A DNA stretch of 64,000 bases, taken from assembly GCA_003008705.1 (NCBI GenBank), contig PDUO01000004.1, forward strand, positions 558,001 to 622,000, in the 5' to 3' direction. A program made the translations under genes and the position numbers. Shown one piece after another: positions 12,228-25,494 of this stretch. The DNA comes from Pezicula radicicola (taxonomy: Eukaryota > Ascomycota > Leotiomycetes > Helotiales > Dermateaceae). Each line of letters begins with the position of its first letter. Within the stretch, counting starts at the first letter, position 1. A model generated the notes under the pieces. The model was given only the letters and a program-made list of their open reading frames with translations, ran no database searches and was not told where the DNA came from.

Positions 12228-12871
12228 TAGTCATGTAAGACATTGTAATGTATACTGATGTCGAAATAAAAAAGAACCACAAAATTATCTACCGATACCT
12301 GTACTTCGTACGAAAGCAACAGCTGGTCGGACTTGCGGCTCCCTTCTCCCTGTCAGCGATTGTCGCTTAGTCGGTTGAAGGGAAGCGTCTCCGGATTTGA
12401 GCTTGATTGAGCCTTCTGAGGCGACATCGGTGCGCTAAACTCAGGCACGGTACAGGAGTACAGTACAACACCGGAGTTCTTGGGGGACGGGGGGAGGGGC
12501 ACAGCTGGAGCTACCCTATATAAATTACAGTCCTTGCTTTATTCCTCTACAAGCGATTTCCTATACACTCCCCAACCAAGCGACGAAAAACATTGCATTT
12601 CTGAGAAGGTCAACTGGAACAATACAGCTTCAATAGCCAGGGATGACTGCGATAGCGGCATTTTGCCTACAATAACCGCGGATCCGACGTCATGCCAGAG
12701 TGGTGGGGCTGCGCGCGTCTCAAAGCTTTGGAGCTCTAAAAAGGGTCGTACGATGTTCTATATATTTACATCTTGCCGCCCACGAAGCATTGTCTTCAAC
12801 TCTCCCCTCCTTCTTTTGTTTATTTTTGTTTTGTGTTTGAATTGAGCATTTTTGGCTTCGATTTTCCCCGA
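12228..12871. promoter_or_regulatory. Intergenic with ACH1 promoter
   Basis: 644 bp upstream of ACH1. It contains TATATAAA at 12517-12524 and a second TATATAT-like stretch near 12759-12766, followed by a T/C-rich leader up to the ATG. A GTACAGTAC word lies at 12458-12466. No gene recognised. Confidence 0.5.
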
Positions 12872-14758
12872 ATGTCTTCAGCAGCTTTGACAGCCTCAGC
12901 GGCTCTGAAGGCTCGTGTGAGGAGGCCCTCTTTACTGAACAAACTTGCCCATCCTCAAGACTTGATTCCTTTGTTTCCAAATGGTTCTTATATCGGATGG
13001 TCCGGGTTTACAGGTGTTGGGTATCCTAAGTAAGTGGTATAATTGAGCATAGTATATGTGCTTCGTTTTGCAAAGCTACGTCTGCAAGCTATCTATTTAC
13101 GGGATCCCGAAATGTTAAGCTTTTAGTAGCCTTGAAGCTATGCTAACAGAACATTGAACAGGAAAATTCCTACTATGCTCGCAGACCATGTCGAACAGAA
13201 CAATTTGCAGGGCAAGCTGAAATACTCCCTGTTCGTGGGTGCTTCGTCAGGAGCAGAGACCGAGAATAGATGGGCTGCTCTTAACATGATTGATAGACGT
13301 AGCCCTCATCAGGTTGGAAAGTCAATTGCTAAGGGAATCAACAATGGAGATATCAAGTTCTTTGATAAGCATTTGAGCATGTTTCCAGTGGACCTATTAT
13401 ATGTGAGTTAAAGGCTCCGATATTTCGCTGCGACGACGGGGCTGATTGGGATGAATTAAGGGATTCTACACGAAAGACCGCCCGAATAAGAAGCTGGATG
13501 TGGTTATTGTTGAAGCAACAGCTATCACTGAAGATGGAGGAATCGTGCCTGGTGCCTCGGTTGGAGCTACTCCCGAACTTATCCAGATGGCCGACAAGAT
13601 CATTATTGAAGTCAACACATCAATGTTCGTTTGCAGTCATCATGAATATTTGCTTCGGTATGAACTAATTATTTTGTAGGCCGTCATTCGAAGGTTTGCA
13701 CGATATTACAATGACTGACCTACCACCTCACCGAAAACCATACTTGATCATGGCTCCTGAGGACCGTATTGGTACAACTGCTATTCCCGTTGACACTGAG
13801 AAAATTGTTGCTATCATTGAATCTGATTACCAGGACCAAACTCAACCAAACTCTGCTGCCGATGCTACGTCTGCAGCTATTGCAGCCCATTTGATTGAAT
13901 TCTTGGAATACGAGGTTAAGCATGACCGGCTTCCAAAGAACCTGCTTCCTATCCAGTCCGGTATTGGAAACATTGCAAACGCTGTTATTGGAGGTCTTGC
14001 AGAGTCTAAATTCGAGCACCTGAAAGTCTGGACCGAGGTAAGCATAATGAACCCGCGTAGCCCATGTTATTTCTAAGACATGTGAATAGGTTCTACAAGA
14101 CACATTCCTCGACCTTTTCGACTCCGGGCGCCTAGACTTCGCCACAGCCACCTCAATTCGATTTTCCCCTGACGGCTTCAAGCGTTTCTACGATGGCTGG
14201 GAACAATACTACAATAAACTCCTGCTCCGTTCCCAACAAGTCTCCAACTCCCCCGAAATCATCCGTCGACTTGGTGTCATCGGTATGAACACACCAGTCG
14301 AAGTCGACATCTACGCTCACGCAAATAGCACCTGTGTGATGGGATCTAGAATGCTAAACGGCCTCGGCGGCTCGGCAGATTTCTTACGTTCCTCAAAATA
14401 CAGTATCATGCATACACCATCTACTCGACCTTCAAAGATTGATCCTCATGGAGTTTCATGTATCGTACCTATGTGTACCCACGTAGATCAAACCGAGCAT
14501 GATCTCGATGTCGTAGTCACAGAACAAGGTTTAGCAGACGTCAGAGGCCTCAGTCCAAAAGAGAGAGCCAGGGTCATCATTGAGAAGTGTGCGCACCCAG
14601 ATTACAAGCCTCTCCTTGAAGATTACTTCAGGAAGGCAGAATTCGAATGTTTGAGAAGGGGATGGGGTCATGAACCTCATTTGTTGTGGAACTCCTTTGA
14701 TATGCATAAAGCTTTTGATCAGGAGGGTAGTATGAAGAAACTGAAGACTTGGGGTTGA
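12872..14758 (+). CDS. ACH1: Acetyl-CoA hydrolase / CoA-transferase Ach1
   Basis: Mitochondrial enzyme that hydrolyses acetyl-CoA or, in yeast and Aspergillus, mainly transfers CoA from succinyl-CoA to acetate. Five exons (12872-13029, 13162-13402, 13461-13624, 13680-14037, 14090-14758) encode 529 residues, matching the family length. The first residues ([20 protein letters not shown]) look like a mitochondrial presequence. Family motifs include [37 protein letters not shown] and the C-terminal CoA-transferase stretch [15 protein letters not shown]. Intron 3 has a less common GTTCGT donor, and phase supports it. The start is the only ATG giving the presequence. Identity is very secure. Confidence 0.96.
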
Positions 14759-16062
14759 TCGTGTCATCGATCGTTGCGTATGATGTAATATCCTTACCTT
14801 GGAGCATTCGGTACTGTATGGAGGTATGAGGTGTTTGGATAGGTAGGGGTTAAATATAGGTATACAGATACATACTAGCTAGCTTTTTTGAATATCTTGA
14901 AATGGTTCGTCAATTTAGTACCCAACTCAAGTACGGAGTAAAAGTCCGAATCGCCACTCCACAAACTCGAACACATTAACAGTTTAACTTCATAAAACTC
15001 CCAGAAAACTTTACAGCTATTATCAAAAACATACAGCACAGGGCTATCCATCCATTAATTAAAACGTCCCTGCTACATCATACCAACCTCCCACAACGGT
15101 GTAAAACCCCAACTAGTCAACTATCCTTGTAGGGTCTAAAGACTCGACTCCAAAAGACTCTATCGGACTAAAAAAGTAAACTTTAAGTACCTGCATCTTA
15201 CATGCATCTACGGAGGTATGTGCATCTACCACAACGCACAGTCTCAAGGATAACCCGGATCACACAAATAATGACTCGTCGCTTCTTGACTCCTAATGTT
15301 CACCAACCAGAACAGGTTATAATTAGTAATGAAGTCACCACTGTACGAAAGGTACGGTAGGTAGGGTTCTTTTTTTGTTGGGAAATTACGGAGTATTGTA
15401 TTTTTACTATGTAATGTATGTACTGTACGCAAGAAACAGCAGGCTCGGTAGGTGATTACTGTATCTGTATCCGTATGTGCTGACCTGCATATGCCTCCAG
15501 TTTTATTGCATGCATATACCGGCTACCATAATGTGGTGATTACAGTGATCTCGAATGATGTGATGTAGGCTCATAGCTTGCCTTTCCGTTCGTTCCGCGC
15601 TCGCTTGGCGATTAAAGTGTCTTTGGGGAATTGGATTGGTTATTGTAACAAGTACAGATGCAGATGGAGACAAGGTGCAGGTTTGTAAGTTATTACTGAA
15701 TCATTGGATGGGCTCTAAAAGCTCTCCCTGTTAGGTATTAAGGTATATTGTAATAACTTTAGTAGAGGTCTCACAACGTGGCGTTGCAGAAAGTAAATAC
15801 AAAAGCATAAGTAGCTTGCTTGTACTATACAGAATAAGAAACCCAATTATTACCAAGAAATAGACTCCACAAGCGCAATAAATACATAAGCAACAGTAAC
15901 ATAGCCACATACCCTCCAGTCACGTCAGTCCTCTTTCCGGTAATTGAAAACGGTTAACTTAATGCACAGTAAAACCTAGTAAAACCCACGTCGTCACTAG
16001 GAAACCACAAGTAGTTACTTCGTGCAACGGCATGTTCCGCACCCAATACTAATTTAGTTTAC

Positions 16063-16113
16063 GTGTTTACCTGCATGTTTACCTGTGGGCTTACCTGCGT
16101 ACTTACCTGCTTA
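16063..16113. repeat. Imperfect short tandem repeat (TTACCTGC core)
   Basis: Four imperfect 10-14 nt units sharing TTACCTG(C/T) follow one another: GTTTACCTGCAT, GTTTACCTGTGG, GCTTACCTGC and ACTTACCTGC. It lies in an intergenic spacer with no associated gene. Confidence 0.7.
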
Positions 16114-16420
16114 CTACTTGCTCGGTTGGATGCTCGTATACAAGGAAAGAGCTTGAAAATGGAAAACAAAGTGCTTGGGAGCTACTTTTAATACCGCGGT
16201 TCTTTAAGCGAAGACCTCAAAGGTACTTCCTAGATGGCTACAGTACCAATTGCAGTGTTATAGTTCCTTGGAGGGAAAGCAAGCAGTTAAGTATGAAGAA
16301 TATAATTAAGAGAGAGGGAACATGGAAGAGAAAGCCTCGAGGGAAAGTCAATTGAGTTTGTAACCCCGCAGTGTCAGTTCGGTAGAGACGTACATAGGTA
16401 TAGATAAAAGCGGCAGTATT

Positions 16421-16449
16421 TACTGTCCTGTACTGTCCTGTACAGGACA
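16421..16449. repeat. Direct repeat plus 16-bp perfect palindrome
   Basis: TACTGTCCTG occurs twice in tandem at 16421-16440. The second copy runs into TGTCCTGTACAGGACA (16434-16449), a perfect palindrome. It could be a dimeric regulator site or chance; no gene is directly adjacent. Confidence 0.7.
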
Positions 16450-17650
16450 CTGTGGGATGTTGCTTTGCATTTGAGTTGCTTTACCCCACCTATGTGAATT
16501 ACCTGGAAATTTCGTTGGTGATGTTTGTGGTTTGGGTATATTCGGGTTGAGTTACCTAAAGTCAATGTGGAGATGAGAGGTGTAATTGAGGTACTTGGCC
16601 GGAAAGCTCTCGGCATCAGTGTCCGAAGGGAATTAGCTTTGCGAATTGCGACAGAAGAACAGAGACAGAGAGCAAGATTTATTGATGATTTGGTGACTGA
16701 TGGCTCTGAACTGGAGGGCGTAAATGGGACTTGCAATATTGTACTGTACTTACCAAACCACAAAACAGAAGAGACAATTGATATTTTAAAAATTTATTTA
16801 TTCTTTCTTCTCTCCCTCTGGAATCCCTCTTGACCCGCCCTCCCAACTGGGGCCATCCCCATCCCTCTTTCATCCTACTCAAAAAGACTGCGCTCTCCCA
16901 AACAATGAACCATTAGATCCACGAAGGTAATAGCCGCCATAGACACGATCCTCCTTGTCCCTTCCACTTCCACTTCTCCATCCCCTCCATTGTTTGTACA
17001 CGGTATAATGAGATATACACGATAAAAGCGCACCAAATAAATACTGAGTGTGAAAACTCTGAAGTCCACGCTGGTCGAGGTTCAACCCAGACCAAATCTT
17101 TTATCCCAACGCGCCACGCACCCAAAATCCTGAATCGCATCTACCTCTCCCTTTAACCCCCTTTTCTTTTCTGTTCCAGACATGGACCAACTAAAAGGGA
17201 AAAAAGGAAACCTTCCAATTCTAAACGTGTTTCCGGCCCATTTCTAAGCAAGCCGAATGATTATTTTCGTCTCCTTTCCCAGACAAATACAACGCGCAAA
17301 TAAATGAAAGCAGAAATCGTGATATGGATTAGTCCAAGACAATAGGATCTAAAGTATAGACAGTAAATATGAGGTATAGTGCCGAGTAATAACTAGGGCG
17401 GTGTTGAATATTGTAATGTTCGAAGGAATGTAGCTTGCCAAGGAGCGTTGGGGTATTGAAATAATTTTAAGTGTTTTTTTGTCATCCTGCTGTAGTTGAG
17501 GCCGTGATAATCATTAGCCTTTCATTGTTGCGAGGAACAATGACGAAGACAAAAATAGAACAGTGTGAGTGTTCTTCTCATTCTAGTGCTGACCAGAAGA
17601 GGGTTGTAAAGTTGCTCAATGTCGTCTTATGCGACGAGCTGGTGGGGGTT

Positions 17651-19333
17651 TCAAGATCGTCCCAACCCCACAGGAAATTTCTCTGCGATGAATTTGAAAA
17701 ACTTGGCCTTCTTGCTGGGTGTCCGTTGCAATTGAGCTGCAACCTGCACCATTGGGCCGACAATATCCTCATCGCCTCGACCTAGCATACGAGGGTCGTT
17801 AAGAGATGGGATCGTAGTCGTAACAGGGTCCGAGGAGCGCTCAACCATCGTAGTGTGCTTGAGGGTCGCAAAAGGGTCTTCAGAATTGTCGACGGTTTTC
17901 TCAATTGTCAAGTCGTTGTTCTTCTTCCATACACTCTCAGTTGCTTGCCATTTCTCTTCGGTGAGTTTGTAAGTCTTCGAAGTGATTCCATAATGCTCAC
18001 CCGTGCGCACTAAGTGCTTGGTGTAATTACAGCGAGCAAGGTCCCAGTTTGCTCGCAATTGGCGACATGCTTCCAAGTCGAATGTGTCTGGAAGATATGG
18101 CTCAGGCTGGATAGTGAAATTAGCGTGGCCAAGTTTGATGGCCCATTCGTCGTTGGGATCTGCGATAAGAATATTTGGGATTTCGGAAGATGGAATGAGA
18201 TGTGGTGCGCGGTTGACCCTGTGGAAGGATGACACGGAGGGCTTTGTGCTCAAGGGAGGTGACGGAATACCTGGTAGTTGCGGAGATATAACAGCGTCAA
18301 TTGGCGTAACGTTTCCAGAAAAGGGGTCATGAGGGTCGGCGACGGAGGGTGATTGGAGAGGCGACTGCATTACTGCCGGCTTGTTGGCAGAAGCGTCCAG
18401 CATCAACGGGGGCAGTAGAGGAGTTGTCGCGAAACCATCCTCGCGCTCACTAGTTTCCTTGTTTGCTTTCTCGATGTCTATCGGAGCGGTAACAGAGATA
18501 TCTTCTCGGCTATCATATATGCTCTTTGTAGGCGTGGGTGGCATCTGAGCCTCGTATACTCTGTCCAAAGCTTGGCGGGCCGCTGTCGACACTGAGGATG
18601 ATCTACTTGATGCGCCACGAGAAGTAGCAGTATCTCTTTCCGATGTCATGGAAATGGCACTAGGGGCCTTCCTTAGCCGCCACTTTCGCGAGAATGATGG
18701 GAAACGGGTTCCAAAGCGATTCGCAAGGCCAGTTAGTGGTGATTCTCCCGCACGTCGTTTCTTATTTCTGGAACTCAGCGCATACTCCCCATCGCTGAAG
18801 AACCCGTCTAGATCATAGTCATCAAATTCGGGCCGCATAGATAGCTGTACCGAGCTTTGTACCATAGTTGGATCTCGGTGTAAACATTGTAGATCGTCAC
18901 CTGAAAAGTAATAGAATTAGCTCGACTCACATGCAATATGTTATAGTCTCTGCGAAAACCTACATAAACAATCATAGAGATCATCTGAGTCGTCCCCAAA
19001 CATATCAAAGTCCTCCTCTCTCTCATGGGGCTCTTCCTGCACGTCGGGCAGAGAGCTTTTGCCGCTTTTTGGTCCAGCGAAAGTTGGTGACGATGGACTC
19101 TCTGCAATCTGAGTGTGGAAAGAAGATTCAACCGAAGAAGCAGAGCTTGGGTATCGCAAGTGGCCGCGACTGGAGAAGGTGGGAGTGACGGGCGACGGGA
19201 TATCAGAGGCTGTTGAGGAGTTCTGGGTGTAATAGGATGAGGAGAGGTCTATCTCTGAATCCGACATGCTTTCCCTCCTTCTTCGCTCTTCCACCAATTG
19301 AGGAAGTAGTAATGGTTTGAGTTTTCCTGACAT
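17651..19333 (-). CDS. Conserved ascomycete Ser/Pro-rich protein of unknown function
   Basis: Two exons, 18970-19333 and 17651-18900, joined across a 69-nt intron. The donor GTTTATG was chosen because the nearer AG|GTTTTC donor would create a stop. The product is 537 residues. Residues 1-320 are low-complexity, rich in Ser/Pro/Asp, with acidic patches (FDMFGDDSDDLYDCDDLQ) and Ser-Pro sites, so probably disordered and phosphorylated. The C-terminal ~170 residues are better ordered: LIADPNDEWAIKLGHANFTI, then a helical block around ACRQLRANWDLARCNYTKHL. This layout matches a family widespread in filamentous fungi but functionally unnamed. No membrane segment or catalytic motif is visible. The first ATG (19333) was taken as the start; the Met at residue 23 is an alternative. 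Confidence 0.88.
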
Positions 19334-22300
19334 TTTTGGTTTTGCGGTTGTTGAGTAATGGCGTACTAGAGCAGCGTGAACGTGATGTTTGGTAGTGATC
19401 CGAGGCTTATCGCACTATTGAGGAGCAGTGGTGCTTGACGACATTTTGTAAATTTTGGTATTGATTGTTACTCTTGACTTCAGGTGTTCTTGCAAGGACA
19501 CTCATACGTGGTCAAGCACAGCTGGGACTTTCGGTGTGTTTTCGAATGGACCACGTAGGTCGGAAGTGTATGGTTGCGAGAGTCGATGTGGTGCTGCTGC
19601 TGCGAGGTACTTTTTGCACTACCAATCAGACTTTGCACTCGCTTGGATTCCACAACATGGGGTCAACACCGTCTCTTCTCACGTGAGAGCGAGAAGGCTT
19701 GGAAGTCGAACCTGCATGACGGGCAGAAATGGAATTGATGCACTTACAGGATTGGCTGGTGTCCTCGCCTTGGTTGCACTGCGGGACGAATAGTAGAGGA
19801 CGCCCTCGGTAGGTACTGTGCAATGTGATGCGACTGGAGTGTGGCGTACAACAGAAGCTGTCACAGGCACAGGCACAGGCACAAGTGATGGGTGAGTAGT
19901 AATAGTGAGTTGAGGTACGGTGTGTACTGTAGGTAGGCAGTGAGCGAGTGGATGGCACAGGTTGAGGACGAAAGCAAAGAGCAGAAGAAGACGGGTGTGA
20001 TGGCCTTAGATTTTGTGTCGTGATGGCATGGTCTGAACGTTCAAGGGAGCTGCCGTTGCCGTTGCCCTTGCGCCGCCGCCTTCAGTTGCTTTGTTTTTTA
20101 TTTTGGTTTTTATTATTATTATAATTACCTGTATTCTTTTTGTTTTTCCGCTAAAGACACAAAAGCTTCCGAGCTTGGGTCACGACTGTGCGCGCTACTA
20201 TCTGCCCCATCCCAATCGTGGCCCCCACATGCCGCTTTTCGAATCAACTTACTCACGCTCCTCCTTCCCTCTCCCCTGTGTGGAACTGGGGCTCAACAAG
20301 CGAGGCGCTGTACTGGCAAGAACAGTCCTGTAAATGGTAATAGTTAAGTTACAACAGTCGCAGGGGGCCATGACTTCCTCCATCTTCTGCCTGCTTGAGA
20401 CCAATCATCTCTTTATTTCTCCTTTCTTGAGCGTTGAGTTTAATCAAGGTCCAAGGGTCTTCAACCGTTCAACTGAACGGCCCGGCTTCCAGAGCATCCC
20501 AGTCGCCATCGATGTCAATATTCCCTTCCGGGCCTTCCCCAGCAACTTTACCGGTCGCCTGGAGATTTCCAATTGACCTTGTCACCATGGATGTGGACTT
20601 TCCTATTCAGGTTTTCCTAAACGCAGATCTGCGAGGGACTCTCGAGATGGCCACCGTAGAAAAACTTTGGACCCAAGGTTTGGATTTCGGGGAACAAGGT
20701 TATCTGACAGGGTGCTGGAATAGCGTGCCAGCCCCTGGTCCGAAAAGCACTTGACGGGTCGGTTGCCGCTTGTTCTGAACTACTTCTGCCTGAGTCGTTT
20801 CTTTTGATGAATCGATGGGTGCTTCCTGGCGTGTCCGCGCTTAAAGCTTCTACAGCCCTCGGCCGAATCGTTGCGAAGCGGGTGGAAGCTATGGCCTGAG
20901 GACAAGGATACGGTAACGTATCGCTCCCTGGAAGATGTTCATCAACTACCGTACGAGTCCGTACGACGAAGTATTTTGTGCAGTACGAAGTACTCAAGTT
21001 GCAACGGTGCAATAGTTATGGAGAATAATAGGGGAAGAAAGAGAATTGCGGTGAGCATCCTGTGTGTTGGTATCCTGTGCCCAACTTGGGATTTCTACGG
21101 AATCAATCCTCTATGGAGCCAACAGACACGACTGGAGCAGTTGGTGTTGTCAGCAGCAGAGGTCGAAAGAACTGCTGCTGTTGGACAAACGCCGAATAGC
21201 CACAAGTCACGAGTTGACCATTCCCGAATCAGCTGTGCGCTCAGAGTGTGCAGAGGTCAAAGAGGCCCATGTTCCACACTGAGACATCCCCGTCGGGTAC
21301 CTGCACCTGTGGAAGCCGCTGATCGCATCTCGACCCAATGATCTTCTGCGAGACCGTTGTTTCTCAGGATGTTTCAACCCAGCCAAAGCACCATCTGAGT
21401 TCCATCCGCTCACCCTCTTGTTCTCGTCACATCTCAGATACGGTATGAATAGAAAACAATGAGAAGCCTTGCGGTAAGGAAGACGAAGACGGGATGAGAT
21501 GCATGACGATTTCATGGGCGCAAAGATCGAACTAACTAGAAGGTAAAGGTGTGTTGAGCCTTACGAGAGAAAAAGGCAAGCCGCGAGCCATCACAACTTT
21601 TCATCAAGTCGTGACGGCATCTGCAGCTTGCCTCGCGATGTGGGCAACGATAAGTTTGATTCGCTCGTGAAGCTGTTCCACAGCACTACTGGTATGTGGC
21701 CAGGCATGTCAGGGACCCAGAGCTCGGCTTCAGCTGTCCTTCCTGGGACCAGCGACGAAAAGTCAAGAAACCCGGCCCCTGTGAATCACACATCATAATC
21801 GGGGATAAATGCCCTGGCGAGCGACTCCAGCCTCCAACCCCGAGCAACCTGCCAACCGTATCTCGGCCGGCAAAACAAACGTTATCTCAGCGATATCAGT
21901 GGGTTTGGGGTCTCTATAAGAGAGCTATGCGATCCGAATTTGATGCAATTGGAGCCGTTACGAGAGCGATACTGTACCTATTCAGAGTCTATTTCAATAA
22001 GATCTCAAGTGTCAAGACCTTTGCAAACCAGATCGTGGTGAAAGTCTGATTTAGCACCACAGCTCGAGAGCCTGATGCGGCACCAGAACACAGCAACTGG
22101 GACCGATTGGCGCAATTTTCGTGGAGCTCCGCCGGGTCCAGAACATCGGCATCCCCCAAGGCCAAGTTCCCAACCCCTCTGCTGCCCCTTTAGCTTTTTT
22201 CCTTCTCCCGCTCCGAGGTACTCGTACGAATCGCTCTTAGGGTACCCACGAATACCCACAAACATTGTGTCAAGAATGGGGAAGGCAGGAGGATTCCGAA

Positions 22301-23012
22301 TCCCGATAACTACTGTACTATGATACCGTAAGCATGAGCCGGGCCTATCACAAATTTTCATGAGTGTCTTTTTTTTCTCTTCTCTTGTATGACTGTTTGA
22401 CAGTAACGTAAGCGGGGAGTCTGCCCTTCTGGACCTTTTCTTTATCCTCTAAAAGATACCACGGACAACGTTATCCAATTCTCATTGTGATGAATGAACA
22501 AATTGACGTTCAATTATGATGTATCCTCAACCGGCTGTGGTGCTGAAAATGATGATGTAATAATTATAATTTTATTACTGCATCCTCCATGCTTGTAAAT
22601 GCCATGTAGGGAACATGTAGGAACGGGAAGAGCACAACCGAGCCTGCATCTTGATCCTCAGCCAGTAAGAAACTCTGGGAGCTATAATTTTGGAATCTAT
22701 GCCTTCAATTGCACCCTCGTCATCGCTTTCACCAAGTTGCGCTCAAGAGCTGAGATTGTCTTCGGCAATTGTCTACCTACTCAACAACTAAACCGTTGCG
22801 CGGCAGCACTGCACATGTGATTCATTGTCATTGTGGACGACTAGATCAATGACCTCGGAGCGAAAGGTTAGGTGTTTGGCGGGACCGTTACTTGCATGCA
22901 GAAAATTCAAAGAAAAAAAGCATGCCATTTTGTCTCGTGCGCCATGTGAAAGGCTGAAAAGCTGTGTAGAACACATGGAAAACTACACGTAATTCAACAA
23001 TTCTGTGGGTCT
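19334..23012. other. Intergenic stretch, 3.7 kb
   Basis: Long spacer between the divergently placed Ser/Pro-rich gene and the 3' end of the PNK gene. A short CAGGCA repeat lies at about 19863-19882. Open frames between 20,334 and 22,400 show no family signature, no consistent splice pattern and atypical composition. No RNA gene, TIR or LTR was recognised. Confidence 0.45.
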
Positions 23013-25144
23013 TCAGGTCCAATGTCGAGCCCAAATCTGTCGTTCTGGATCGCTTCCCTGAAACTGCATTGCAGAATTATTGTTAGTGATGCATGTAAGT
23101 TCGGATGGGATCGAACACACTTTAAAGACGACTTCTGTGATATCCTAGAGGTCAAGGAATCGGAGTTAGTTTACTTGTTCTGGGGTTTTCAGGAGAAACT
23201 CAAACATGATTTAGGGAGTAATAAGCAGTAACCTAGAAAGGATATTCTGCTCCGAGTTTCTGCTTACCTGGAAGCCCTCTGAGAGAGCTGGTTTTCGATA
23301 CCGGGAAGTAAATGTACTGAAAGCCAAACTAGGTAATATGCTGCGCTTTTCTGGGTTCATCTGCAAGAAGCAGGAACGTGAGCATTTGTAGTACATGAAG
23401 AAGCCTGGACTGCGTTCTCAATTGGCACAAGAAATTTGTTGGGAACTCAGGCAACAAGAGGACAGTAAACATACGATATCGTTCAAGGCTCGGACAACGT
23501 CATTGTGTTGACAGAGAGCTGGGTCTGCCGTAAATAAGACACAACGAATCGGTACTGAATGTTTTGCGGCCAAGTCTACCCATTTGGCTCGAACATCGGA
23601 ATCTGCGTTCGTATTATCTGATATGGAATAGGTAGTCAGTAACACAGGGAACAAAAGATGCAGTGCCATGTAGGGCAAAACACAGCGACTCACCAACCAC
23701 TACAGACTTCCCCTCTTTCCTAATCAAGATCAGGGAGTCAGCACGTCTCAATATAGCTTGCTTTCGGAGCAAAGAGAGTAAATAAAATACACAAGGACAA
23801 GCATAGCTAGGATCAGGGTCGAGAAGACAAAGAACCAAACACGTACAAGTACTCTCCGGCGACTTTGATACACTTGTCTCGCTATTAAAAGAGATCAGAC
23901 GAAGATCACGGGCCATTGCAGAGTGATACGAACTGATTTTAGTATGTCTTGGTTAACTCTAGCATATCCTAGAGGTTCCAGATGTCGCCAATTAAAGGTT
24001 GACTTCCCTGCGCCTGGGCTCCCGCAAAAGATCACAATGTCTTTCTCGTTTTTCTTAGTAAAAGCTTCGGGTACTATTGAGAGTGAGTGTTCATGCAGGG
24101 CAACGTTTCCATCTTTACTAACAGTCAGCCGCAGGGTCTGCGGGAAGATGGTTTGCAGGCTCAAAGGTGCGCGTGAACGGCCGAGGACCTTCCTTGAGGA
24201 AATACTCCTCTGGAGTGTAGAATTTGATCCCGACATTCTCCGCAAAGTTTCTATATCTAAGTGAGTATTCGTTGTCTGCATGATGTTGTGGTTTCTTACC
24301 TGTCAGAACACGAAAAGTCCTTTGCCTTGCCCTGACCTGCGAGCCGACCTGCTGCATCTCCAACAAATATAGACTCTTCTAGATTAAGGTCCTCTGGGGA
24401 AGAAATATCATAATCTTCCAATACTTCCTTCCACATGCCAGTGCGAGGTTTCCGGTATATGTCCTTCTCTGTCGCAGCGTAGATTGTGATAGGAAGGTCA
24501 AGTTGATTGAAAGCAGCAGAAGCTTTTGTCTTGAACGTTGTCAGATTTGTCGATTTGTGCGCTTTCGGAACCTTTCCATCTTGCTTTAGAGATATTGCCC
24601 CTTGGTTACTGAGAACGACAATGGTATATCTGCTCTAAATCAAAATTTATGCATATAATTTTGAGTATGACGATAGAGCTTACCCATCTTCATTGAAGAG
24701 CTTCTGCAGTGTTGGAACAACTGAAGCATCCCACCACTTCCAATCGTTTCCATCAGATGCAAATTTCTTGCCCGAGGCCGTGTCGATAAGTGTGGAGTCG
24801 AAGTCAAAAGCAGCTATCTTTCGTCTCTTATATTCATGACTCCCGGTCTTACGTGGCGAGGTATTGGCAGGCTCGTATTTGCCAACGAGAAGAGTACTCG
24901 GGGAATCGTCGTTTGCACTTCGTTCATGCCAGTTGATTCTTTCTGGAGGCTTTTGGGATGTCGGTGTAAAGAAGGAAGCTACAGCAGTTTCTGTAATTTC
25001 GTTAGCCTTGGCTTCGCAGCATAAAACAAAGATACCAAGCATACTTGTTGTCGATGACTGTAACTTTCTGCGCACGGGAGGTGGAGATATTGGGGCATCC
25101 AAGCTGGACTTCTTCCGCTTTTCGCCTGCACCTGGAGTAGTCAT
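23013..25144 (-). CDS. pnk1: Bifunctional polynucleotide 3'-phosphatase/5'-kinase
   Basis: DNA end-processing enzyme of strand-break repair. It removes 3'-phosphates and phosphorylates 5'-OH ends. Eleven exons: 25045-25144, 24684-24990, 24300-24629, 24123-24250, 23934-24073, 23847-23881, 23694-23719, 23475-23617, 23268-23360, 23121-23144 and 23013-23063. All join in phase to give 458 residues. The phosphatase domain has the HAD motif AAFDFDSTLID and IVVLSNQGA; the kinase domain has the P-loop FCGSPGAGKST and SVVVDNTN. The C-terminus ends FQGSDPERQIWARHWT as in homologues. There is no N-terminal FHA domain, as in fission yeast Pnk1. Exons of 24, 26 and 35 nt are unusually small. Intron 1 (54 nt) is in frame and stop-free, so its retention would insert 18 residues. 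Identity is very secure. Confidence 0.94.
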
Positions 25145-25494
25145 CTTCAAGAGTACCCTCCTCCTGAGGATCCGCAGTAGAATTGCCAGGTTGAGGGTAT
25201 ATACTGTGGTTAAGCACGATAGGTAGGCAGGCACTTTTTAGGTGGATTTTGGATGAAGTGACGTTGGTTTAAGACGCGAATCGCTCCAGCGCGAAGTTAA
25301 CAGGTTATCACATGACGAATCTGCACTTAAATCACGAAATAGCAGAATAGCATTGTAAGAACCTGAAAAGGAGAGCCAAGATACCTGAGCGGGCATTGAA
25401 GTGAATGCTATTCACGAAGTTTCCTTGTGGTTGTCCCTCCTGTAGTCAACATCTGCAAATCTCATGGTTGAAAATGATGACCTTCCTCTCCGTC
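25145..25494. other. Short intergenic spacer PNK / MED18
   Basis: 350 bp between two same-strand genes. It holds the PNK promoter and the MED18 3' UTR. No motif recognised. Confidence 0.5.

Larger units (their letters stand above)
14759..17650. other. Intergenic stretch, 2.9 kb
   Basis: Convergent 3' flanks of ACH1 and the Ser/Pro-rich gene. No gene recognised. It contains TACGGAGTA at 14932-14940 and 15387-15395, GTACTGTAC at 15420-15428 and 16741-16749, a set of imperfect TTACCTGC-based repeats around 16063-16113 and a palindrome at 16434-16449. An open frame at about 16525-16833 has no ATG at its start and no recognisable family. Confidence 0.5.

Noticed and set aside
16525..16833. 102-codon open frame on + with helix-like composition, and a long frame on the opposite strand
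   Set aside because: It begins at TTG, has no upstream splice partner and no recognisable family. The two strands shadow each other equally.
17010..17110. B-box-like GGTTCAACCC suggesting a tRNA on +
   Set aside because: The flanking bases do not form a T stem and no A box or acceptor stem is present.
20334..22361. Several 70-156-codon open frames
   Set aside because: No family signatures, no coherent splicing, and the frames overlap on both strands.
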